DNA from: an uncultured Prevotella sp. | Lineage (GTDB): Bacteria > Bacteroidota > Bacteroidia > Bacteroidales > Bacteroidaceae | Assembly: GCA_900544825.1 (NCBI GenBank) | Contig: UQWP01000014.1 | Coordinates: 1 to 54,162, forward strand | Reading direction: 5' to 3' | DNA length: 54,162 bases | Part shown: positions 23,214 through 31,790 of the stretch, piece by piece | How positions within the stretch are numbered: position 1 is the stretch's first letter | Layout: the number at the start of each line of letters is the position of its first letter | The notes under the pieces: model-generated | The model's input: only the letters and a program-made list of their open reading frames with translations | Told to the model about the DNA's origin: nothing | Databases searched by the model: none | Program-made: the position numbers and the translations under genes

Positions 23214-24569
23214 ATGAAGTATTATTTGATTGTAGGAGAGGCGAGTGGTGACCTGCATGCCAGCAGATTGATGCGCTCGCTAAAAAATATTGACGAGTTT
23301 GCGGAGTTTAGATTCTTCGGAGGTGACTTGATGGCTGCCGAGGGAGGCACTCGCGTCAAGCATTACAAGGAACTTGCCTATATGGGCTTTGTTCCTGTGC
23401 TGATGCATCTGGGTACCATCTTTTCCAATATGAAGAGATGTAAGGAGGATATTGTACAATGGAAACCGGATGTGGTGATTCTTGTAGATTATCCAGGATT
23501 TAATCTGAATATCGCTAAGTTCTTGAAAAAGAAGACTAATATTCCGGTGTACTATTATATCTCGCCTAAAATCTGGGCGTGGAAGGAATGGCGAATCCGT
23601 AGCATCAAGCGCGATATCGCCGAACTTTTCTCTATCCTGCCTTTCGAGGTACCTTTCTTCGAAAAAAAGCACCGTTATCCTATCCATTATGTAGGTAATC
23701 CTACTGCAGAAGAGGTGAATGAGTTTCGGTCGGAATATCATCAGAACTTCGTGGAATTTTGTGAAGAGAATAATCTGGACAAGCATCGCCCGATTATTGC
23801 TTTGCTTGCCGGAAGCCGTTTGCAGGAGATTAAGGATAATCTGCCTGCCATGATTGAGGTGGCAGAACGGTTCGAGGATTACCAGATGGTGCTTGCCGGA
23901 GCTCCTTCTATCGAGGATTCTTATTATGAGAAGTTCCTGAAGGATACGCCTGTCAAGATGGTGCGCAATAAGACCTATCCGCTCCTGAGTCACAGTACGG
24001 CAGCTTTGGTAACGAGTGGTACGGCTACTTTGGAGACGGCACTGTTCGAGGTTCCGCAGGTGGTTTGCTATGAGACGCCGTTGCCTCGTCTAGTTCGCCT
24101 TGCGTTTAAGCATGTGATGTCGTGCAAGTTTATTTCGCTGGTGAATCTGATTGCCGACAAGGAAGTGGTGCAGGAGATGTTTGCTGACCGTTTTCAGGTG
24201 GATGCCATCGCCGACCAGCTTTATCAGATTTTGCCTGGCAAGGAGGGCAGAGAGCGTATGCTTTCTGAATATCGTGAGGTAAGAGAGCGTCTGGGCAACC
24301 AGGTTGCTCCTGATGAGGCTGCTGCCATCATGTTCGATCTCTTGGTCAAGCGTCGTGAAATGCTGGTTAGGCTTGCCAAGGAGAGAGCCGAAGCTGCTAA
24401 AAAAAAGGCGGAACAACAGGCTGAGGCTGCAAGAAGAAAAGCGGAAGAGGAAGCCGAAAAGGCAAGAAAGAAGGCAGAAGAGGCTAGAAGACTGGCTGAT
24501 GAAGAAGCCGAAAGAGCCAGAAGGGCAGAAGAGCAGCTCAATGAGTCGCAGCAGGAGGAATTGAAATAG
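23214..24569 (+). CDS. lpxB: lipid-A-disaccharide synthase with a charged C-terminal coiled-coil tail
   Basis: Peripheral inner-membrane GT19 enzyme joining UDP-diacylglucosamine and lipid X in lipid A synthesis. The family motifs are VGEASGDLHASRLM (residues 4-17), MGFVPVL, YYISPKIWAWKEWRI and VTSGTATLETALF. The usual enzyme is about 380 residues; this one has 451. From about residue 384 the extra 68 residues are almost only Ala, Glu, Lys and Arg (KERAEAAKKKAEQQAEAARR type), predicting one long helix. The tail could arise from expansion of a GCxGAxxAx-rich repeat and its role is unknown. Confidence 0.94.
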   Translation: MKYYLIVGEASGDLHASRLMRSLKNIDEFAEFRFFGGDLMAAEGGTRVKHYKELAYMGFVPVLMHLGTIFSNMKRCKEDIVQWKPDVVILVDYPGFNLNIAKFLKKKTNIPVYYYISPKIWAWKEWRIRSIKRDIAELFSILPFEVPFFEKKHRYPIHYVGNPTAEEVNEFRSEYHQNFVEFCEENNLDKHRPIIALLAGSRLQEIKDNLPAMIEVAERFEDYQMVLAGAPSIEDSYYEKFLKDTPVKMVRNKTYPLLSHSTAALVTSGTATLETALFEVPQVVCYETPLPRLVRLAFKHVMSCKFISLVNLIADKEVVQEMFADRFQVDAIADQLYQILPGKEGRERMLSEYREVRERLGNQVAPDEAAAIMFDLLVKRREMLVRLAKERAEAAKKKAEQQAEAARRKAEEEAEKARKKAEEARRLADEEAERARRAEEQLNESQQEELK

Positions 24570-24600
24570 CTGCTCCATGAGTTGTAACCATTATAAACGT

Positions 24601-24640
24601 AAAAAAATCCAAGCTAGAATGAATCTGGCTTGGATTTTTT
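24601..24640. terminator. bidirectional terminator between lpxB and cdsA
   Basis: AAAAAAATCCAAGC (24601-24614) pairs with GCTTGGATTTTTT (24628-24640); A-run and T-run flank the stem so it works in both directions. Confidence 0.9.
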
Positions 24641-24667
24641 CTTATTATATTTTTCCTGAACGAAGGT

Positions 24668-25534
24668 CTATCCGAAAAGCTGGAGAGTGTAGAGATAAAT
24701 CACGGCAGCTGGAATCGCCATGAGCGATGAATCGAAGCGGTCGAGCATTCCGCCATGGCCCGGCAGGATATTACCACTATCCTTTACTCCCAGGGTGCGC
24801 TTGAAGAGACTCTCTACCAAATCGCCCCAGGTTCCGAAAACCGCTACGACTATTCCTAAACCTACCCATCCGAGAATGCTGAGGCGGTGAGCCTCGCCAT
24901 CGTTGGCAATGTAACCGATGATGATGGCAGCGATAATCACGAAGATGCCACCACCTATGCTACCTTCCCAACTCTTCGCCGGACTGATGCGAGGAAACAG
25001 CTTATGCTTGCCGAAAAGCGAACCGCTACAATAAGCACCCGTATCATTGGTCCAGAGGAAGATGAATACGCTCAGAGGCAAGAGCATATCATAATGAATC
25101 TGACCGTCGAATGCCGAAGTCTCAAATGCCAACACGTTGATCATCGAGAATGGAAGGGCAATGTACATCTGCGAAAGCATGGTGTAAGCCCAGTCGTTGA
25201 TGGCGTTCTTGTTGGCTGTATAGAGCCCTCCGATGAAGAGGTAGATGATGGTGAGCAAGTAAGGTACGAATACTACGAAGTTGCCCACGATACCTGTACG
25301 GAATCCTGCTACGGCAAGGAAGAAATATACTCCTGCCACGGTGGTGATGAATCGGTTGACGGTTACGTCGTCCTTTTGGTTCACCAGTCCGCAGTACTCC
25401 CAGATGCTTAGGCCTGTAATCAGGGCGAACAGGAATACCATCGCCCTAGGATTCAGGAAGCAAGATACCATACACGCAACGAAGAGTACGCCTGTGATGG
25501 ATCTAATTACTAGATTTTTTTGTTTCTCAGTCAT
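24668..25534 (-). CDS. cdsA: phosphatidate cytidylyltransferase
   Basis: A 288-residue inner-membrane enzyme that makes CDP-diacylglycerol for phospholipid synthesis. About eight membrane helices. The C-terminal CdsA signature is present: FISPAKSWEGSIGG-type sequence reads PRISPAKSWEGSIGGG, then DLVESLFKRTLGVKDSGNIL split across DSGNILPGHGGMLDRFDS, with the metal-binding Asp residues. It follows ftsH with 11 bp between genes, in the rsfS-ftsH-cdsA order usual in Bacteroidales. Confidence 0.95.
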   Translation of the reverse strand: MTEKQKNLVIRSITGVLFVACMVSCFLNPRAMVFLFALITGLSIWEYCGLVNQKDDVTVNRFITTVAGVYFFLAVAGFRTGIVGNFVVFVPYLLTIIYLFIGGLYTANKNAINDWAYTMLSQMYIALPFSMINVLAFETSAFDGQIHYDMLLPLSVFIFLWTNDTGAYCSGSLFGKHKLFPRISPAKSWEGSIGGGIFVIIAAIIIGYIANDGEAHRLSILGWVGLGIVVAVFGTWGDLVESLFKRTLGVKDSGNILPGHGGMLDRFDSSLMAIPAAVIYLYTLQLFG

Positions 25535-25545
25535 GGTCTTGCTTT

Positions 25546-27717
25546 TTATTCGTTATTTTTCTCGTTTTCAGAAGCTTTCTCGAAACCCTTCTCAGAAGCA
25601 TCATCTGAAGTTTTTTCGGAAACCTTCTCTTCTGTCTCTTCAGAAACCTTTGCGGGAGCTTTCTCAGAAGTATTCTCTTCTGCCTCCTCCTTCGAAGCTT
25701 TCTGAGCCTCTTCATGCTCCTTGATGGCTGCCTGAACCTCAGGCATATCCTTTACGGCATCATCAATCTTAGGCTGTTCGTCCTCCATGATTTCCTGAGA
25801 ACGGCTCAGCCAAGGACGCTTGCCGAAGATGTGCTCCACGTCTTCTGCCATGATCACCTCTTTCTGAATCAGCAGCTCAGCAAGGGCGTTGTGCCCCTCC
25901 TTGTGCTCCATCAGGATATTCTTGGCGCGGGTATATTGCTCGTTCACCATCTGTAGAACCTCCTTGTCTATCTCGCGGGCTGTAGTCTCTGAGTATGGAC
26001 GCTGGAATGAATACTCGTTCTGGTTGTAATAGCAGATATTTGGCAATGTCTTGCTCATACCCAGATAAGCCACCATTCCGTACGCACTCTTGGTCGCGCG
26101 CTCCAGGTCATTCATCGCACCGGAAGAAATATGACCGGTGAAGAGTTCCTCGGCTGCACGTCCACCCATCAGCGAGCACATCTCGTCGAGCATCTGCTCC
26201 TTGGTGGTAATCTGTCGCTCCTCTGGGAGATACCAGGCTGCTCCGAGTGCCTGACCACGAGGCACGATGGTAACCTTGATGAGCGGATTGGCATACTGGC
26301 AGAACCAGGAAATGGTTGCATGACCTGCCTCATGGAGTGCGATGCTTCGTTTCTCATCAGCAGTCATCACCTTGGTCTTCTTCTCCAGTCCGCCTACGAT
26401 TCTATCTACGGCATCGAGGAAATCCTGCTTGCATACCGCCTTCTTGTCGTGGCGGGCAGCAATGAGGGCAGCCTCGTTACATACATTTGCAATATCGGCA
26501 CCCGAGAAGCCCGGAGTCTGACGAGCCAGAAGATCCACGTCCACTGTGTCATCTATCTTGATAGGCTTGAGATGAACCAGGAAGATGGCCTTGCGCTCGT
26601 TCAAGCCTGGGAGATCTACGTGGATTTCTCGGTCGAAACGGCCTGCACGGAGCAGGGCGCTGTCGAGCATATCTACACGGTTGGTAGCTGCCAGGATAAT
26701 GACGCCACTGTTGGTTCCGAAGCCGTCCATCTCTGTAAGCAGGGCGTTGAGCGTGTTCTCTCGCTCATCGTTTCCGCCCATTGCCGGGTTCTTGCTGCGG
26801 GCACGGCCCACAGCATCGATCTCATCGATGAAGATGATGCAAGGAGCTTTCTCCTTTGCCTGGCGGAAGAGGTCGCGGACGCGCGATGCACCCACGCCGA
26901 CGAACATCTCTACGAAGTCAGAACCGCTCATGGAGAAGAAAGGCACTCCTGCCTCGCCTGCTACCGCCTTTGCCAGGAGAGTCTTACCGGTTCCCGGAGG
27001 ACCTACGAGCAATGCGCCTTTAGGAATTTTACCACCCAGGTCGGTATATTTCTGCGGATTCTTGAGAAATTCTACGATTTCCTCTACTTCCTGCTTGGCA
27101 CCTTCCTGTCCGGCAACATCCTTGAAAGTAATTCCCAGGGAATTTCCCTTCTCGTACATCTTTGCCTTGCTCTTGCCTACATTGAAGATTCCACCGCCCA
27201 TATTGCTCATGCCGCTTCCCATTCTGCCCGACATCCAGTAGATGAAGAGGAAGAAGAGAAGGAGAGGGGCAACGCTCATTACGAGATTCCAAAAATCATT
27301 GCTCTTCTGGTTATCGTAACTGAAGGAACGGATCTTCTTCTCCTTCACCATTTCGTTGGCGTAGCGATCTACCTCGTCGATCGATCCGAACTGTACCTTG
27401 ACGTAAGGGTTCGGGCCCACGCTCTGGGCGCTCATCTTATAGACATCTCTCGTATATTTCGGGTTGATATATATCTTGAGAGTACTTTCCGTTTTGTTGG
27501 CTACTACGCTCAGCACGTATCCCTTGTCCACATATTGCTTGAATTCGGTATAGGTGGCTTCCTTGGCTGCGCTTCCGCCCAAGGCATCACCACCGCCACT
27601 GAAAAACAAAGCGATGAGGGCGATGAGGATAATGGTGTAGAGCCAATTCATGTTAAACCTAGGCATCTTCGGACCTTTTCCTCCGCCAGGATTATTGAAG
27701 TTGTTGCTTTGTTCCAT
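25546..27717 (-). CDS. ftsH: ATP-dependent zinc metalloprotease FtsH
   Basis: A 723-residue inner-membrane AAA+ protease. Membrane helices are at about 25-40 and 145-163 with a periplasmic domain between. Walker A is G239-PPGTGKT246, Walker B is CIIFIDEIDAVGR, the zinc site is H462-EAGH466. After the protease domain, residues about 655-723 form a low-complexity tail of Glu, Lys, Ser and Ala (SEETEEKVSEKTSDDASEKG type), longer than typical, with visible short DNA repeats (25570-25700). Confidence 0.96.
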   Translation of the reverse strand: MEQSNNFNNPGGGKGPKMPRFNMNWLYTIILIALIALFFSGGGDALGGSAAKEATYTEFKQYVDKGYVLSVVANKTESTLKIYINPKYTRDVYKMSAQSVGPNPYVKVQFGSIDEVDRYANEMVKEKKIRSFSYDNQKSNDFWNLVMSVAPLLLFFLFIYWMSGRMGSGMSNMGGGIFNVGKSKAKMYEKGNSLGITFKDVAGQEGAKQEVEEIVEFLKNPQKYTDLGGKIPKGALLVGPPGTGKTLLAKAVAGEAGVPFFSMSGSDFVEMFVGVGASRVRDLFRQAKEKAPCIIFIDEIDAVGRARSKNPAMGGNDERENTLNALLTEMDGFGTNSGVIILAATNRVDMLDSALLRAGRFDREIHVDLPGLNERKAIFLVHLKPIKIDDTVDVDLLARQTPGFSGADIANVCNEAALIAARHDKKAVCKQDFLDAVDRIVGGLEKKTKVMTADEKRSIALHEAGHATISWFCQYANPLIKVTIVPRGQALGAAWYLPEERQITTKEQMLDEMCSLMGGRAAEELFTGHISSGAMNDLERATKSAYGMVAYLGMSKTLPNICYYNQNEYSFQRPYSETTAREIDKEVLQMVNEQYTRAKNILMEHKEGHNALAELLIQKEVIMAEDVEHIFGKRPWLSRSQEIMEDEQPKIDDAVKDMPEVQAAIKEHEEAQKASKEEAEENTSEKAPAKVSEETEEKVSEKTSDDASEKGFEKASENEKNNE

Positions 27718-27850
27718 TGTTATTGTTTATTTCTATTTTGTGTATGCTCTTTTTTTTCTCTCTTGATGTGCTGTTTTAGTGCATCATCTTCCTTAATGCC
27801 GTTCTTAATGCATCTGTAGAGTCTGCTGGCATGTTCGGCATTCTTGGGAA

Positions 27851-28210
27851 TTAGTCGAGATTCGGAATATGGGTGAGCTTGGCGTCTGCCCAGAGATGCT
27901 CCAGGTCGTAATAGGCGCGTACCTCAGGCAGGAAGATGTGAACGAGAACGTCCACAAAGTCCATAGCCACCCACTGATCGTTGCCCAAACCTGCCACATT
28001 CACCGGCTTTTCGCCAAGGTTCTTGCGGCACATGTCGCCCACTGATTCTGCGATGGCTTCTACCTGTGTAGGTGATCCACCCTGACAGATGATGAAATAT
28101 TTGGCGATGGTGCCATCCATTTCACTGAGGTCGGCGATTACGATGTCTTGACCTTTTTTCTCCTGTATTCCTTCCTTAATAGTCTCTACGAGTTGTTTAA
28201 CTGTGTTCAT
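27851..28210 (-). CDS. rsfS: ribosome silencing factor RsfS
   Basis: A 119-residue factor that binds ribosomal protein uL14 and blocks subunit joining in starvation. Motifs include GQDIVIADLSEMDGTIAKYF, FIICQGGSPTQVEAIAESV and the C-terminal WVAMDFVDVLVHIFLPEVR then YYDLEHLWADA. First gene of the rsfS-ftsH-cdsA string; the gap to ftsH is 133 bp. A minus-strand -7 box TATCTTTG is at 28273-28280. Confidence 0.95.
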   Translation of the reverse strand: MNTVKQLVETIKEGIQEKKGQDIVIADLSEMDGTIAKYFIICQGGSPTQVEAIAESVGDMCRKNLGEKPVNVAGLGNDQWVAMDFVDVLVHIFLPEVRAYYDLEHLWADAKLTHIPNLD

Positions 28211-28272
28211 TTAATCTTTCTTTATTTTTTTTATTTTCTTTGTTTACTACCTTATTATATGTAATTATGGTA

Positions 28273-28280
28273 CAAAGATA
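28273..28280 (-). promoter_or_regulatory. -7 element of rsfS-ftsH-cdsA
   Basis: The minus strand reads TATCTTTG, about 63 nt before the rsfS ATG. Confidence 0.5.
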
Positions 28281-28350
28281 CGCTAAATACCCGAAAAAGC
28301 CATAGAAAACAGAAAAAATTGAGATTTTTTAGAAAAAAGTGCCGAAAAAT

Positions 28351-28381
28351 TTTGGTGATTCAAAAAAATGTTGTACCTTTG
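28351..28381 (+). promoter_or_regulatory. promoter of the tRNA-Gln gene
   Basis: TTTG (28351-28354), 19 bp, TACCTTTG (28374-28381). It lies 44 bp before the mature tRNA. Confidence 0.75.
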
Positions 28382-28425
28382 CACCCGCAATTGAGAAAGC
28401 AATATGTTTGAAGTTGCAATGATAT

Positions 28426-28496
28426 TGGGATATGGTGTAATGGTAACACTACAGATTCTGGTCCTGTCATTCCTGGTTCGAGTCCGGGTATCCCAA
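28426..28496 (+). tRNA. tRNA-Gln (anticodon CTG)
   Basis: A 71-nt cloverleaf. Acceptor TGGGATA (28426-28432) pairs with TATCCCA (28489-28495). The D-arm is GTGT...ACAC, the anticodon loop is TTCTGGT with anticodon CTG, and the T-arm has GGTTCGAGTCC. The anticodon stem has one A-C mismatch next to the loop. U1-A72 with the TGGG start is typical of tRNA-Gln. CCA is not encoded. Confidence 0.88.
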
Positions 28497-28502
28497 CTAG
28501 AG

Positions 28503-28532
28503 AGCATCTTTCATTTCGAAAGATGCTTTTTT
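28503..28532 (+). terminator. terminator after tRNA-Gln
   Basis: AGCATCTTTC (28503-28512) pairs with GAAAGATGCT (28518-28527) and is followed by TTTTTC. Confidence 0.9.
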
Positions 28533-28599
28533 CGTATATATATCTTTCTGTGATAGGGGAGAACATTTCTTTTTGCTGTGTTTTCTCAAAAGAGAAAAA

Positions 28600-28624
28600 G
28601 GTGTGTCATGGATTTATGACACAC
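28600..28624 (-). terminator. terminator of the DUF349 gene
   Basis: GGTGTGTCAT (28600-28609) and ATGACACACC (28615-28624) form the stem. On the minus strand it is followed by TTTTTCTCTTTT. Confidence 0.85.
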
Positions 28625-28651
28625 CCTCTTATTGGATTTCGATAAAATCTA

Positions 28652-30412
28652 TTACTTGTTTTCGGCATCAATAGCCTTGATTTTTTCTTTTACGAGCTTC
28701 AGGTCTTCCTTGAGCTTCTCTACCTTGCGGTTCATTTCCTCTACCAGGCTGTTACCCTTCTTGCTGGCTGCATTGAGGAAGCCGAGGTTGTTCTCGTAGG
28801 TTGTAATCTCAGTGCGCAGCTGATCGTAGCGGCGCAGCAGTCTGCCACGTTCGTTGTCCAAAGCATTGACACCCTTCTCTGCAACGTTCTTGAGATTGTT
28901 CTTGAAGTTGTGGATATGGCGCTTGGCATTGTTGGAACGCAAGGTCTTGTAGAGTTTGTCCATCACCTCGTGATACTCCTGATAAACCTTGTCCTTCTCC
29001 TTGAATGGTACATGGCCTACAGCGTTATACTGGGCGATGAGGTCCTGCATATTCTTCTGCAAGTGCTCGCCGGCGTTCTCAACCAACTCGTTGAGCTTGG
29101 CGATAATCTCACGCTTCTTGTCCAGGTTGGCATGTTCCTCGCTGCGTGCACCGGCATTCAGCTTGTTGCGTGCGTCGAAGAACTTGTTGCATGCGCCCAG
29201 GAATTCCTTCCAGAGCTGGTCGCCCTGCTTGCGAGGCACGAAACCAATGTTCTTCCATTCTCTTTGCATCTGGATCAGCTTGTCGCCGGTCTTCTTCCAA
29301 TCGGTACTGTCGGCCAACAGTTTAGCTTTCTCCACGAGTTTCTGCTTCTTTTCGAGGTTCTCTGCATACTGGCTCTTAATGTTCTTGAAGAAGTCAGCCT
29401 TCTTACTGAAGAATTCATCGTTGGCGATGCGGAAACGTTCGAAGATCTTCACGTTCATCTTCTGAGGTGCGAAACCAATCTTCTTCCATTCACCCTGAAT
29501 CTCGATGATAGCCTTGGTAGCATCCTCCCAGTCGGAAGCCTGTTTTTTCTCCTTCAGATTGATTGCCTCAATCTTCTCGCAGAGGGCAGTCTTCTTGGCA
29601 AGATTTTCCTCCTCTTTGGCACGCAGGTCCTCGAAGTGTTGCTGATGCTTCTTGTTGATCACAGTGCTGGCGTTCTTGAAGCGGGTCCAGATTTCCTCGC
29701 GCAGTTCCTTTGCTACAGGACCGATTTCGCGGTATTCCTGGTGAAGGTCCTGCAACTGGTGGAAGGCAGAGATTACATCTGGCTCTTCTGCGAGCTTTTC
29801 TGCAGCCTCACAGAGCTTGGTCTTTGCTTCAAGATTCTTCTTGAAGTCGTATTCGCGAGCCTCGTTGTTAAGTTTCAGGAGGTCGTAGAACTGCTCCACA
29901 TAGAGCTGGTAGTTCTTCCATACCTCGTTTGCCTTGTCAGCAGGGATAGCCTTGATTTCTTTCCATTCCTGCTGCAGGGTCTTAAATTCCTGATATGATT
30001 TGTTGGCCTCTTCTGGCGAAGTGGTCATTGCTTTGATCTTTTCGATAATCTCAAGTTTCTTCGCAAGGTTTTCCTGCTTTTCCTCTTCCTGCTGAAGGAA
30101 GATCTTGGCTCTCTTTTCCTTGATAATCTGCATTTCGGCCTTGAAGGCTTCTTCTGTGTCATCTGGTAAGAGAACATACTTTTCAGGATCACCACCTGCT
30201 GCGAGATACTCTTTTGTCTGTGCATCTCTTTCTGCGAGATGAATCTTGTAGAAAATTGTCTTCAGCATATCAAGCTCCTCTTTGTTAGGAACTTCTGCAC
30301 TATGAGCAATTTCTTTTACTCTTTCGAGTACTTCCTGCTTGGTGGCGTATGCCTTCTTGGCAGGATCCAGGGTGCTCTGCTGCAACAGAGCGTTTTCTTG
30401 AGAGTCCATCAT
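28652..30412 (-). CDS. DUF349 repeat protein
   Basis: A 586-residue, highly charged, all-helical cytoplasmic protein. At least four repeats of the DUF349 type are visible, each with a W-K-xI/G core: LQQEWKEIKAIPADKANEVW, QGEWKKIGFAPQKMNVKIFE, MQREWKNIGFVPRKQGDQLW and HQEYREIGPVAKELREEIW. The C-terminus is a coiled coil (VEEMNRKVEKLKEDLKLVKE). The function of DUF349 proteins is not settled. Start at 30412 or 30409 (MM). Confidence 0.88.
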   Translation of the reverse strand: MMDSQENALLQQSTLDPAKKAYATKQEVLERVKEIAHSAEVPNKEELDMLKTIFYKIHLAERDAQTKEYLAAGGDPEKYVLLPDDTEEAFKAEMQIIKEKRAKIFLQQEEEKQENLAKKLEIIEKIKAMTTSPEEANKSYQEFKTLQQEWKEIKAIPADKANEVWKNYQLYVEQFYDLLKLNNEAREYDFKKNLEAKTKLCEAAEKLAEEPDVISAFHQLQDLHQEYREIGPVAKELREEIWTRFKNASTVINKKHQQHFEDLRAKEEENLAKKTALCEKIEAINLKEKKQASDWEDATKAIIEIQGEWKKIGFAPQKMNVKIFERFRIANDEFFSKKADFFKNIKSQYAENLEKKQKLVEKAKLLADSTDWKKTGDKLIQMQREWKNIGFVPRKQGDQLWKEFLGACNKFFDARNKLNAGARSEEHANLDKKREIIAKLNELVENAGEHLQKNMQDLIAQYNAVGHVPFKEKDKVYQEYHEVMDKLYKTLRSNNAKRHIHNFKNNLKNVAEKGVNALDNERGRLLRRYDQLRTEITTYENNLGFLNAASKKGNSLVEEMNRKVEKLKEDLKLVKEKIKAIDAENK

Positions 30413-30476
30413 GTCACTTTGTTTAGTTTATGATTCGAGTTTCTTGGCCGGTAGTCGTCTCAGACGATTCGACCCA

Positions 30477-30506
30477 CAAAAATATTTATTATATTAATTC
30501 TGCAAA
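30477..30506 (-). promoter_or_regulatory. promoter of the DUF349 gene
   Basis: On the minus strand TTTG (30506-30503), 18 bp, TATTTTTG (30484-30477). It is about 65 nt before the start codon. Confidence 0.6.
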
Positions 30507-30513
30507 CTTAAAC

Positions 30514-30551
30514 AAAAAAATCGAATATCTAGTCAAGATATTCGATTTTTT
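30514..30551. terminator. terminator downstream of corA
   Basis: AAAAAATCGAATATCT and AGATATTCGATTTTTT enclose a 5-nt loop. The AT flanks allow action in both directions; it lies about 60 bp after the corA stop. Confidence 0.85.
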
Positions 30552-30613
30552 ATACTTTTATAACAATAGAAGCCCTTTAGGGCTGCATTTTCCAGCTATA
30601 ATTGTTCCAATAT

Positions 30614-31540
30614 TTATAACAGTCGCTTGTATCTCAGGAAGCCCCAGCTTAAGCCTGAGACGATGAACGAGAGTACCAGGGCGAAGGCGAATCCGTAAGG
30701 ACTCTCTTCCATGCCGTTGATCAAGTTCATACCAAACAAGGATGAAATCAGCGTTGGCAACATCATGACGATACTGATACTGGTGAGGGTACGCATCGTG
30801 GTGTTCATGTTGTTGTTGATGATGCTCGAGTAAGTATCCATCGTAGATTCCAGAATGTCGGAGTAAATACTGGTGGTTTCCCTAGCCTGCGTCATCTCGA
30901 TGTTTACGTCCTCAATCAGGTCGGCATCCAGCTCATCCACCTGCAGCTTGAACTTCAGTTTCGAGAGCAGGGTTTCGTTGCCTCGGATTGATGTGGTGAA
31001 GTAAGTGAGAGAGTCCTGCAGTCGGCTCAGACCTATCAGACTTTCGTTGTTCACGCCGTGGTCTAGATTTCTCTTGGCTTTCTCGATGAGTGAATTGATC
31101 TGCTTGAGTCGTTTCAGATACCATACGGCAGAGGAGAGGAAGAGTCGGAAGATCATGTCTACATAGTCGGTGAATCCTTCGCCGCGCTTCTGCTGATAGC
31201 TTACGAAGTCTATCATCATGTTGGTTTCGTAGAAGCATACGGTAATGGTTACATCACGCTTGTGGATGATGCCCAGCGGTACGGTAGTATATGGTGTACG
31301 GCTGCGTATTTCCTTGACGTAAGGAATACGGAGGATGATGAGCATCCAGCCGTCGTCGTATTCGTAGCGGGCACGCTCATCGGTATCGCTGATATCCGAA
31401 AGGAAATAATCAGGGATCTTGAATTCTTCTTCCAGCAATCGCTGGTCTTCGTCGGTTGGACATGTTACCTGTACCCAACAGTTTGGCTGCCACTCATTGA
31501 GTGCAGTCAGATTCTTATCGATATTCCAGAAAGTCTTCAT
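30614..31540 (-). CDS. corA: CorA-family magnesium/divalent-cation transporter
   Basis: A 308-residue inner-membrane channel. The long N-terminal soluble domain (1-240) ends in two C-terminal membrane helices; the selectivity motif G270-M271-N272 (SLFGMNLINGMEE) lies between them and the C-terminus is basic (RYKRLL). Length is typical. Its leader is long (about 210 nt from the -7 box) and carries a small reading frame and alternative hairpins, listed separately, which suggests post-transcriptional control, possibly by Mg2+. Confidence 0.94.
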   Translation of the reverse strand: MKTFWNIDKNLTALNEWQPNCWVQVTCPTDEDQRLLEEEFKIPDYFLSDISDTDERARYEYDDGWMLIILRIPYVKEIRSRTPYTTVPLGIIHKRDVTITVCFYETNMMIDFVSYQQKRGEGFTDYVDMIFRLFLSSAVWYLKRLKQINSLIEKAKRNLDHGVNNESLIGLSRLQDSLTYFTTSIRGNETLLSKLKFKLQVDELDADLIEDVNIEMTQARETTSIYSDILESTMDTYSSIINNNMNTTMRTLTSISIVMMLPTLISSLFGMNLINGMEESPYGFAFALVLSFIVSGLSWGFLRYKRLL

Positions 31541-31549
31541 TGTTTGCTA

Positions 31550-31632
31550 ATCTCCAAATAATAAAAGGTTTGGGTATGGAGATGAGCATAGGGTTGCGCC
31601 CTTTTTGTGGGCTTACGGTTGCTGAATCTCCA
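31550..31632 (-). promoter_or_regulatory. candidate RNA switch in the corA leader
   Basis: In transcript order (minus strand) there are three blocks. A is TGGAGATTCAGCAA (31632 down to 31619). B is ATCTCCA (31583 to 31577). C is TGGAGATTAGCAAA (31556 to 31543). B can pair with A, 7-8 bp around an inner GCCC/GGGC hairpin, or with C, 7 bp with a 20-nt loop. The B-C hairpin ends 9 nt before the corA ATG and would hide the start region. The two pairings exclude each other. No known riboswitch class was recognised. Confidence 0.55.
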
Positions 31633-31636
31633 CGCC

Positions 31637-31675
31637 TTACAATTCGTTATTGTTCTCCGCGTGATAATCGTCCAT
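31637..31675 (-). CDS. possible 12-residue leader peptide of corA
   Basis: A short frame codes MDDYHAENNNEL. It is preceded by an A-rich stretch (AATAACAACCAAA), the usual ribosome-loading context in this phylum, and lies between the corA promoter and the candidate switch; its stop codon is 5 nt before block A. Its acidic start recalls enterobacterial Mg2+-sensing leader peptides, but no sequence relation is claimed. Confidence 0.4.
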   Translation of the reverse strand: MDDYHAENNNEL

Positions 31676-31758
31676 TTTGGTTGTTATTTAATGAAACATC
31701 TGCAAGCTTTTCTGTATTCTGTTCTTAGCAGATTTTACAGTTCTTGCCAAATCGCCTG

Positions 31759-31766
31759 CAAAGGTA
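31759..31766 (-). promoter_or_regulatory. -7 element of the corA promoter
   Basis: The minus strand reads TACCTTTG. It predicts a leader of about 210 nt, much longer than for neighbouring genes. Confidence 0.6.
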
Positions 31767-31790
31767 ATGATTTTAATTGAGAAAAGAAAC

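Noticed and set aside
26131..27819. 562-residue open frame on the plus strand
   Set aside because: Antisense shadow of ftsH, which is fully recognised.
31501..31728. 75-residue plus-strand frame in the corA leader
   Set aside because: Antisense to the structured leader and the corA start; no motif and no promoter of its own.
31541..31760. corA leader as a known riboswitch (M-box, yybP-ykoY, cobalamin, TPP, SAM)
   Set aside because: None of the consensus blocks of these classes could be recognised on either strand.
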